Source: JBCBSZ01 sp039818945
Lineage (GTDB): Bacteria > Actinomycetota > Acidimicrobiia > Acidimicrobiales > Poriferisodalaceae
Assembly (NCBI GenBank): GCA_039818945.1
Contig: JBCBSZ010000003.1
Span: forward strand, 94,950 to 158,949
Direction: 5' to 3'
DNA: 64,000 bases
Each line of letters opens with the position of its first letter. Position 1 is the stretch's first letter. This document shows, piece after piece, positions 7,370 through 13,570 of the stretch. The notes under the pieces were generated by a model that saw only the letters and a program-made list of their open reading frames with translations, was not told where the DNA came from and did not search any database. Both the position numbers and the translations under genes were made by a program.

Positions 7370-9814
7370 ATGGCGGATCGAGGGATCGGGTACTGGGTCA
7401 AGCAGGGCTGGAACCGGTTCCGGGGCGTGGACGACGTCGACGACGACGGCACGCCGGACGCGCTCCAGGACAGCGATCGCGACGGGCTGAGCGACGCGGA
7501 GGAGCGACGGACGTACGGCACCGACCCGCACGACCCGGACTCCGACGGCGACGGCGAGAGCGACGGGGCCGAGACGAAGGCCGGCACGTCGCCGACCGAC
7601 GAGCTCGACAACTCGCGGCCCGACTCCGACGGTGACGGCGTGCCCAACGTGACCGAAGAGCACGACGGCACCGACCCGCACGACCAGGACTCCGACGACG
7701 ACGGGCTCACCGACGGCTTCGAGCTCCGGGCCGGCACGGACCCGCTCGATCCCGACAGCGACAACGACGGCACGCCGGACGGCGAGGAGGACACCGACAG
7801 CGACGGGGTCGTCAACGCCGACGAGCAGGACCAGGGCACCAGCCCGATCCGGCAGGACTCCGACTTCGACGGCGTGATGGACGACGGTCGCCCGCTGGAG
7901 GAGTACGTGGCGGACCTGGGCGACGGGTTGGACGACATCCTCGAGGCGCAGGAGGAGCCCGAGCCCGAGGAAGCGGCCCCCGCCCTGAAGCCGTACGAGA
8001 CGGCCCAAGACCCGCGGGTCCCACGCAGCCTGCACTTCGCCTACAACCCGAACACGTACGAGTGGGAGGACAGGTCCAAGCTCCCCGAGGACGCGGTGTT
8101 CGACCCGGGCATCACCATGGGCGAGGGCTACACCACGGCGCACGGCAACCTGCGGCGCGACGACGGCGACGAGGAGGACGTCGAGGTCCGACCCCTCGAC
8201 GAGCTCGGGCCGCCCGGGTCGAGCGAGGGCGAGACCGGCGGGGAGGACGAGCCGGGCGAGGGCGAGGAGCTGCTCGACCTGCTCGACGGCGGCCGCGCGG
8301 TGCATCGCGACGTCCCCGAGCACGACCGGCTGATCGACCCGTTCCTCGGTCGCGAGCGCGACGGCACCGACCCGCCCGACCCCGCCGATCTCGGCCGTCG
8401 CGGTGGTGAGGACCTCACCGGTCTGGGTTCGGACGCGGCCACGACGCCCGAGACGGGCGCGGCCGACGGCGGGTACGTGAACGACGAGCTGGCGGCGATC
8501 GGCGAGACCGCGGGACAGGCCGGCGCCGACCCGGGCTGGCAGACCGAGACCCCGACCTGGGCCGAGGGCGGGCTCGGGGCCGAGGAGGACAACTTCGGCA
8601 CCGAGCTGGCGGGAGGGGACCCGGCCGGCAACGACACCCCTGCGCCCGACCCCGGCGGCGAGGTCGACCCCGTCGAGCCCGAGCCCGCCCCCGGGCCCGA
8701 GCCCGACGAGCCCGACGAACCCCAGCCCGTCGACCCGAGCGGTGGGGGCGGGGATCCGGGCGGTGAGGACGACGGCCCGAAGGAGGTCACGGTCGTCGGC
8801 GTGCGCCTGCACGACAGTTACACGGTCAGCATCCGGGACGAGAACGGCGACCCGATCCCGGAGAGCGAGTGGACGCCGGAGATGCGGGCGGCGGCCGAGG
8901 AGGAGGAACGCCGGCTGCAGCAGGAGATCGAGGAGGACCCGGTCACCCAACCGGTCGAGGACCCGCCTCCCCCACCGCCGCCGACGGGCGAGGACGCCGA
9001 CCCGCCGCCGGAGGACGACGACAACAACGAGGGCGACGCCGCCGCCGGGGTGCAGACCACGGCGGACCCCCTCGGCGGCACGGACGCGGCGGCGCTGCGG
9101 GGGCGTCAGCTCGAGTCCGAGCTCGGCATGGGTCGGACGAACCCGAAGGACGGCGGCGCGATCGACCCCAACGACCACCAGCCGGTCGAGATGGCGCCGG
9201 TCGACCCGAACACGCTGGTGACGTCGGCCGACCTCGCCCAACCGGTCCCCGACGGCATCGATGCCGGCGGCGAGACCCTCCGCGACCCGGCGAACGACTA
9301 CACGGAGCAGTCCGGTCGCAGCGGCACGGGGGCGATCGACCCGACGCCGGACGACGACACGATCTACGAGGAGGGTCGAACGGCGGAGCACGCGCTCCAC
9401 GAGCCGGGCCAGACGCTCGACCTGCCCGACCCGGCCGAGGACGACGACGTGGCCGACGAGTTCGCCACACCGCACCCGGCGGACTTCCGCGTGGCCGACG
9501 ACCCGGCCGGCATGGACGCGCTCGAGGACGTGCGGCCGAGCCTCGAGGTCGAGCCACCGGCGTACTCGGTCATCGTCGCACCCGACCCCGACAGCGGGGC
9601 GCCGCTGCCCGACGACGTGGCAGCGGCATCCGACGCGAAGGAGGACCCGCCGCCGGCCGCCGATCCCGTGCCGCACCCCGTGGAGCCGGCGTGGCAGGAG
9701 ACCGCCGTCGAGCTCCGGGAACACGCCGGCTTCCTGCCCCCGCCCAGCGGGGAGGACGAGGAGGCTGCGGCGACCGACGAGGGATCCGACGACCTGGAGG
9801 ACCTGCCCACCTGA
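7370..9814 (+). CDS. Large acidic protein with calcium-binding thrombospondin-3-like repeats, unknown function
   Basis: 814 residues. Residues about 20-170 hold at least six Asp-rich repeats of the thrombospondin type 3/EF-hand-like kind (for example DSDRDGLSDAEE, DSDGDGVPNVTEE, DSDDDGLTDGFE, TDSDGVVNADE), whose DxDxDG pattern binds calcium. The remaining about 640 residues are very acidic and Pro/Gly/Glu-rich, with a modest ordered-looking patch near 470-500 (KEVTVVGVRLHDSYTVS). No signal peptide, lipobox, sortase motif or membrane segment is visible, which is odd because such repeats are usually extracellular. The N-terminus has GYWVKQGWNRFRG, a short aromatic/basic patch loosely like that of the other acidic protein. 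GGGGAG precedes the ATG. The promoter carries the LuxR operator. Confidence 0.78.
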   Translation: MADRGIGYWVKQGWNRFRGVDDVDDDGTPDALQDSDRDGLSDAEERRTYGTDPHDPDSDGDGESDGAETKAGTSPTDELDNSRPDSDGDGVPNVTEEHDGTDPHDQDSDDDGLTDGFELRAGTDPLDPDSDNDGTPDGEEDTDSDGVVNADEQDQGTSPIRQDSDFDGVMDDGRPLEEYVADLGDGLDDILEAQEEPEPEEAAPALKPYETAQDPRVPRSLHFAYNPNTYEWEDRSKLPEDAVFDPGITMGEGYTTAHGNLRRDDGDEEDVEVRPLDELGPPGSSEGETGGEDEPGEGEELLDLLDGGRAVHRDVPEHDRLIDPFLGRERDGTDPPDPADLGRRGGEDLTGLGSDAATTPETGAADGGYVNDELAAIGETAGQAGADPGWQTETPTWAEGGLGAEEDNFGTELAGGDPAGNDTPAPDPGGEVDPVEPEPAPGPEPDEPDEPQPVDPSGGGGDPGGEDDGPKEVTVVGVRLHDSYTVSIRDENGDPIPESEWTPEMRAAAEEEERRLQQEIEEDPVTQPVEDPPPPPPPTGEDADPPPEDDDNNEGDAAAGVQTTADPLGGTDAAALRGRQLESELGMGRTNPKDGGAIDPNDHQPVEMAPVDPNTLVTSADLAQPVPDGIDAGGETLRDPANDYTEQSGRSGTGAIDPTPDDDTIYEEGRTAEHALHEPGQTLDLPDPAEDDDVADEFATPHPADFRVADDPAGMDALEDVRPSLEVEPPAYSVIVAPDPDSGAPLPDDVAAASDAKEDPPPAADPVPHPVEPAWQETAVELREHAGFLPPPSGEDEEAAATDEGSDDLEDLPT

Positions 9815-9840
9815 GGGACGGGAGCCCGGGCGCCCGGCCG

Positions 9841-9846
9841 TACCCT
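9841..9846 (+). promoter_or_regulatory. -10 box TACCCT of MFS gene (leaderless)
   Basis: TACCCT is followed by seven bases and the GTG at 9854, with no ribosome binding site between. It fits the leaderless pattern and supports that start. Confidence 0.5.
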
Positions 9847-9853
9847 GCCCGAC

Positions 9854-11059
9854 GTGCCCGCCGACCGCCCACCGCTGTGGTTCATCTTCTCGATCACGGT
9901 CAGCGGGATCCTGGCCAACACGCTGTTGACGCCGAACATCCCGGACGTCCTGGCCGACCTCGGGCAGGACGACTCGCGAGCCGGCCTCCTCGTCGCCGTC
10001 AGCCCGCTGCCCGGCGTCGTGATGGCGCCGGTGATCGGCGTCATCGCCGATCGCGTCGGCCGCCGGCGGGTCCTGCTCCCGTGCCTGGTGCTGTTCGGCG
10101 CTGCCGGCCTCTTCGCGGCGGTCTCGCCGACCTTCGAGCTGCTCCTCCTCGCCCGCTTCCTCCAGGGCGTCGGCGGTGCGGGCCTCATCAACCTGGCCGT
10201 CGTGCTCATCGGCGACCACTGGGAGGGCCTCGACCGGACCCGGTTGATCGGTCGCAACAGCGCCGTGCTCACCGTGTGCCTGGCGATCATCCCGCTGGCC
10301 TCGGGAACGCTGGCCGAGCTGACCAGCTGGCGATGGTCGTTGGCCATCGCCGGGCTCGCGCTGCCGGTCGCGGCGGTCGGGGTGCGCCAGCTGCCCGACG
10401 TCCGGCCGGCGACGCAGCGCACCCTCGGCGAGCAGCTGCGCGGCGCCGCAGCGGTCGTGCGGACCCCGGCGCTGCTCACGGTGCTGCTCTGCGGGTTCCT
10501 CCTGTTCGTGGTGATCTTCGGCGTGTTCCTGACCGCGCTGCCGGTCCACCTCGAGGACGAGTTCGACCTCGGTCCCGGCGCTCGTGGGCTGATCCTCTCC
10601 GTGCCCGCCGTCGGTGCCTCGCTCGTGTCGTTCAACGCCGGCCGGATCCGAGAGCGCGTCTCGCTCCGGGCCGTCCTCGTCGCGGCCAGCGCCCTCATCG
10701 CCGTGTCGGCGTTCGGCATCGGTGTGGCCTCGACGGTGGTCGTCGTCGTGGTCGCCTCGGTGCTCTACGGGGTCGGCGAGGGTGCGGCGATCCCCGCGCT
10801 CCAGGACGTGACGACGTCGGCTCCCCCGCCCGACCAGCGCGCTGCGGTGGTCGCCGTGTGGGTGTCCGCGGTCCGGCTCGGCCAGGCGGTGGGCCCCGTC
10901 GTCGCCGCCGCCCTCTTCACCGCCACCTCCACCGGGACGACCATGGTGCTCGGCGCGGCGCTGTTCTCCGTGGTCGCCGTCGTGTTCCTCGTCGGGCCGA
11001 TCTCCGATTCCGGCACCGCTCCCCGCTCCTCCTCCAGGGAGGCGCACGAGCCGGGCTGA
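9854..11059 (+). CDS. Major facilitator superfamily transporter
   Basis: 401 residues with about 12 hydrophobic segments, the normal size for a 12-helix MFS permease of the inner membrane. Between the second and third segments the family loop motif appears as GVIADRVGRRRVLLP (residues about 60-74), and a second half-repeat is visible after about residue 210. FLQGVGGAGLINLAVVLIGD near 98 resembles the helix-4 region of drug and sugar exporters. The substrate cannot be told. The GTG start is seven bases after TACCCT. A divergent or regulatory partner is not seen, and the gene is followed by the selenoprotein gene on the same strand with its own -10-like CAGACT. Confidence 0.88.
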   Translation: MPADRPPLWFIFSITVSGILANTLLTPNIPDVLADLGQDDSRAGLLVAVSPLPGVVMAPVIGVIADRVGRRRVLLPCLVLFGAAGLFAAVSPTFELLLLARFLQGVGGAGLINLAVVLIGDHWEGLDRTRLIGRNSAVLTVCLAIIPLASGTLAELTSWRWSLAIAGLALPVAAVGVRQLPDVRPATQRTLGEQLRGAAAVVRTPALLTVLLCGFLLFVVIFGVFLTALPVHLEDEFDLGPGARGLILSVPAVGASLVSFNAGRIRERVSLRAVLVAASALIAVSAFGIGVASTVVVVVVASVLYGVGEGAAIPALQDVTTSAPPPDQRAAVVAVWVSAVRLGQAVGPVVAAALFTATSTGTTMVLGAALFSVVAVVFLVGPISDSGTAPRSSSREAHEPG

Positions 11060-11117
11060 GGTCGGGCCCCGGGCAGCGGGTCGGGCCGTCGGGTCACGCG
11101 ACCACGCGACGGTGCGC

Positions 11118-11123
11118 CAGACT
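11118..11123 (+). promoter_or_regulatory. -10-like box CAGACT of selenoprotein gene
   Basis: CAGACT plus six bases precedes the ATG at 11130. The same CAGACT-N6-start occurs before the epimerase gene at 20270. It supports translation starting upstream of the in-frame TGA, not at the GTG after it. Confidence 0.4.
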
Positions 11124-11129
11124 CGGCGG

Positions 11130-11744
11130 ATGGACATCGAATTCTGGGTCGACCCCATATGACCGTGGTGCTGGGTGACGGCCCGTTGGGTCGTCGACGA
11201 GGTGCAGCCGGCTCGTGATCTGAACATCACGTGGCAACCGATCAGCCTGCTGTTCAAGAACGAACCCGCCCCCGACAGCGACTACTTCGCCCCGGTGGAG
11301 AAGACCCACAAGCTGCTGCGCGTGATGGAATCGGTGCGCGCCGCCGAGGGTGACGGCGCCATCGGTGCCCTCTACTGGGAGTACGGCCGGCGCATCCACC
11401 ACGACCGCGACCGCGAGTTCGAGGTCAAGGACGCGCTGAGCGCCGTCGGGCTCGACGTCTCGCACGCCGCGGCCTTCGACGACGAGAGCTGGGACGCCGA
11501 GATCAGGACCCGGATGGACGCCGGCCTGGCGCTCACCGGCGACGACGTCGGCACACCGATCATCGCCTTCGAGGACCGGTCCGGTGTGAAGCAGGCGTAC
11601 TTCGGCCCGGTCATCACCCGCGTGCCCCCCACGGAGGACGCGCTCGCGATGTGGGACGCGCTCACCACGATGATGAACGTGGAGGGCTTCTGGGAGCTCA
11701 AGCGGACCAGGACCGAGCGACCCGAGTTCGGCGACCGGCCCTGA
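11130..11744 (+). CDS. Probable selenoprotein: mycothiol-dependent nitroreductase (Rv2466c/DsbA-like) family with UPWC active site
   Basis: Reading from the ATG at 11130 gives 204 residues, with one in-frame TGA at 11160-11162 (codon 11). The context is MDIEFWVDPI-TGA-PWCWVTARW: the TGA sits exactly where Rv2466c-family proteins have the first, nucleophilic cysteine of CPWC. Downstream the family continues without damage (DDVGTPIIAFE, YFGPVITRVPP, and ELKRTRTERPEF at the end, like the Rv2466c C-terminus). The thioredoxin-fold enzyme would use mycothiol, and selenocysteine would replace the attacking thiol. A possible bacterial SECIS hairpin follows (11172-11185: stem TGGGT/GCCCG, loop GACG), but it is weak. 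The alternative is a nonsense mutation with restart at GTG 11175, which would remove the active site. No sel genes lie in the window. Confidence 0.78.
11172..11185 (+). promoter_or_regulatory. Candidate bacterial SECIS hairpin
   Basis: A five-pair stem (including two G-U pairs) with loop GACG begins ten bases after the TGA; the loop starts 17 bases from the T of TGA and opens with G. Bacterial SECIS elements are short hairpins close behind the UGA with a G early in the loop, so this fits, though many random GC-rich segments would too. Confidence 0.35.
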
Positions 11745-12880
11745 ACCACACCTCCACCGTCCTGTTCGACCTCGACGGGACGATCACCGACCCGCGGGCG
11801 GGCATCACCGCCTCGTTGCGTCACGCGCTCGTCCGGCTCGGCCTCGAAGCCGGGTCGGACGAGCGGCTCGCACGCTGCATCGGTCCGCCGCTCCAGGACG
11901 CCTTCGCCGACCTCGGCGTGCCGGCGGGCCGGGTCGACGACGCCATCGCGCGCTACCGGGAGCACTACGACGCGGGCGCGCTCCACGACGTCGAGCTCCA
12001 CGCCGGCGTGCCCGAGCTCCTCGCCCGGCTGATCGACCGCGGCTGCCGCCTCGGCGTCGCGACCTCGAAACCGTGGGTGTACGCCGAGCGAATCCTCGAC
12101 GAGCTGGACCTGCGGGACCGCTTCGACGTCGTCGCCGGCGCGGAGCTCGACGGCACCAACCGGAGCAAGGCCGACGTCGTGGCCGACGCCCTGCGGCGGC
12201 TCGGTGGCCCCGACCCGTCGTCGGTGGTGCTGGTCGGCGACCGCCACCACGACGTGCGCGGCGCCCGGGCGCACGGGGTGGGTTCGATCGGCGTCGGCTG
12301 GGGGTTCGCCGAACCGGGTGAGCTCGCGGCCGCCGACGCCGACCTCGTCGTCGACCAGGTCGCCGAGCTCGCCGAGGTGCTGACCACCCGGGCCGGGTCG
12401 GACGGCCCACCGATGCGCCGGGCCGTGCGGGCGATCGTGGCCGATCGCGACGATCGGGTCCTGCTCGTGCACTGGCTCCGCCCCCACGTCGACATCTGGA
12501 TCTCGCCGGGCGGCGGCGTCGAGTCCGGCGAGCGCACGCGGTCGACCCTGCAGCGCGAGCTGGTCGAGGAGATCGGGCTCCACGGCGCCCGGATCGGACC
12601 GATCGTGCTGACCCGCAGCTTCCAGGTGCGTCGCGACGGCACCTGGCGGGGCCAGCGCGAGTCGTGGCGGCTCGTCCGGGTCGACCGGTTCGATCCCCCA
12701 CCCCTCGAGGATCTGCCCGACGCCGTCGAGGAGGGCATCGTCGAGCTGCGGTGGTGGACGCTCGACGAGCTGCGCACGGCGCCGGAAGGGCGAATCCAGC
12801 ACGACACCGTCGAGGCGATCGCCGCTGCGCTGGCCGCCCCGGAGGTGCCCCGACCGGTCCACACGAGCCCGTTCGACTGA
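11741..12880 (+). CDS. HAD-family phosphatase fused to Nudix hydrolase
   Basis: About 379 residues with two enzymes in one chain. Residues 1-225 are a HAD subfamily IA phosphatase (phosphoglycolate-phosphatase-like), with FDLDGTI for the catalytic Asp pair, GVATSKP for motif II and VGDRHHDVRGA for motif IV. Residues about 228-379 are a Nudix hydrolase whose box GGVESGERTRSTLQ-RELVEEIGL fits GX5EX7REUXEEXGU. Such a fusion could hydrolyse a nucleoside diphosphate derivative and then dephosphorylate the product, but the substrate is unknown. The start is uncertain. No ATG, GTG or TTG lies between 11651 and the HAD domain, so either CTG at 11741, overlapping the upstream stop as CTGA, or the far ATG at 11651 is used. 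A hairpin overlaps the stop. Confidence 0.85.
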   Translation: MNHTSTVLFDLDGTITDPRAGITASLRHALVRLGLEAGSDERLARCIGPPLQDAFADLGVPAGRVDDAIARYREHYDAGALHDVELHAGVPELLARLIDRGCRLGVATSKPWVYAERILDELDLRDRFDVVAGAELDGTNRSKADVVADALRRLGGPDPSSVVLVGDRHHDVRGARAHGVGSIGVGWGFAEPGELAAADADLVVDQVAELAEVLTTRAGSDGPPMRRAVRAIVADRDDRVLLVHWLRPHVDIWISPGGGVESGERTRSTLQRELVEEIGLHGARIGPIVLTRSFQVRRDGTWRGQRESWRLVRVDRFDPPPLEDLPDAVEEGIVELRWWTLDELRTAPEGRIQHDTVEAIAAALAAPEVPRPVHTSPFD

Positions 12881-12886
12881 ACGGGC
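12867..12886 (+). terminator. Hairpin overlapping the HAD-Nudix stop codon
   Basis: A perfect 8-bp stem GCCCGTTC/GAACGGGC with loop GACT; the TGA lies at the loop/stem border. No T-run follows. It is likely a terminator of the short, U-tract-poor kind common in GC-rich actinobacteria. Confidence 0.5.
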
Positions 12887-12899
12887 CTCCTCCAGTGTG

Positions 12900-12913
12900 G
12901 TGACCTCCGTCAC
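12900..12913. promoter_or_regulatory. CRP-like site GTGA-N6-TCAC
   Basis: GTGACCTCCGTCAC is a perfect inverted repeat of the GTGA-N6-TCAC form recognised by CRP/FNR-type regulators, including actinobacterial Crp/GlxR. It lies directly upstream of the AT-rich promoter of the PRC-barrel gene. The regulator is not in the window. Confidence 0.5.
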
Positions 12914-12916
12914 AAG

Positions 12917-12958
12917 TTGTTTCAGTTTGTTGACGATTCGGCTACCCTCTCGTTCACA
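12917..12958 (+). promoter_or_regulatory. Promoter region of PRC-barrel gene
   Basis: An unusually AT-rich patch for this DNA. Possible elements are TTTCAG-N17-TACCCT (12920-12948) or TTGACG-N17-TTCACA (12930-12958). The second has the better -35 and the first the better -10. Confidence 0.4.
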
Positions 12959-12996
12959 TCGAACCCGGGCGTGGGCTCGAACCTGGGGGAATCGAC

Positions 12997-13317
12997 ATGG
13001 TGAACATCGCAAGTGGTGGGCCACTCACCGGCAGCCCGGTCATCGACGTCAAGGGCACCCGCTTGGGTGTCGTTCGCGGCCTGACCTGGGATCCCGAGCG
13101 CAAGTCGCACGACTGGGTCGTCGTCCGTCCGGGGTGGTTCCGCCGCCGCCGAGCCGTCCCGTTGCGCCGCTCGCACCGCAACGAGCAGGGCGAGCTCGTC
13201 ATCGCCCATGACCGCGACCAGGTCCGCTCCGCACCCCCGCTGACCTCGCCTCGCCTCGACGGTGGCGTCCGCCGGAGGTTGCAGATCCATTACGGAGTGC
13301 CCGACCCGGTCATCTGA
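12997..13317 (+). CDS. PRC-barrel domain protein
   Basis: 106 residues. The ATG at 12997 is preceded by GGGGGAA at good spacing. Residues about 10-80 fit a PRC-barrel: GSPVIDVKGTRLGVVRGLTW gives the opening strands, followed by VVVRPGWFRRRRAVPLR and a further strand near LVIAHDRDQV. PRC-barrels are small beta domains found in RimM, photosynthetic reaction-centre H subunits and many stand-alone actinobacterial proteins, where they are thought to act as adaptors or stress proteins. No enzyme residues are expected. It is transcribed alone, with a CRP-like site and an AT-rich promoter upstream and a hairpin after the stop, which suggests a regulated and possibly abundant small protein. Confidence 0.78.
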   Translation: MVNIASGGPLTGSPVIDVKGTRLGVVRGLTWDPERKSHDWVVVRPGWFRRRRAVPLRRSHRNEQGELVIAHDRDQVRSAPPLTSPRLDGGVRRRLQIHYGVPDPVI

Positions 13318-13318
13318 G

Positions 13319-13339
13319 GCGACCACCGCCCGCGGTCGC
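13319..13339 (+). terminator. Hairpin after PRC-barrel gene
   Basis: Stem GCGACC/GGTCGC with a nine-base loop begins two bases after the stop codon. No T-run follows. Confidence 0.4.
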
Positions 13340-13379
13340 GCCCCCCTCAACGCCCGGTCTCGACCACCGATGGGAGTCG

Positions 13380-13565
13380 GTGCGCCCACCGTGCTGTGAG
13401 ATCTGCGACGCCGAGTCGGCAGCGCCCGCCGCGGCGCGTGACGGCGGGCCCGAGGCCGAGATCGGCGACCTCCCCCGGATCACGCGGCTCCACACGACCG
13501 GTGCGAACAGCCCGCTGGAGCTCCCCGCGCTGCGAGCGGTGCTCGACCTCGTCGGCCGGGCCTGA
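13380..13565 (+). CDS. Small hypothetical protein with CCxxC motif
   Basis: A 61-residue frame from GTG at 13380 with strong third-position G/C bias. It starts with PPCCEIC, a cluster of cysteines that could bind a metal or form a disulfide, followed by an Ala/Gly/Glu-rich stretch and a helical end (LPALRAVLDLVGR). GGGAG lies only three bases before the GTG, which is closer than usual. It ends five bases before the convergent potassium-channel gene. I know no family for it. It could be a spurious frame, but its codon use resembles real genes. Confidence 0.45.
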   Translation: MRPPCCEICDAESAAPAAARDGGPEAEIGDLPRITRLHTTGANSPLELPALRAVLDLVGRA

Positions 13566-13570
13566 GCGGT

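Noticed and set aside
7355..11257. 1300-codon open frame on the minus strand opposite the acidic gene and MFS gene
   Set aside because: It is the antisense shadow of two well-supported plus-strand genes; its composition is Arg/Gly/Val-rich with no domain.
11175..11744. Gene starting at GTG 11175
   Set aside because: It would lack the first strand and the CPWC active site; the frame continues upstream through one TGA to an ATG with matching family sequence.
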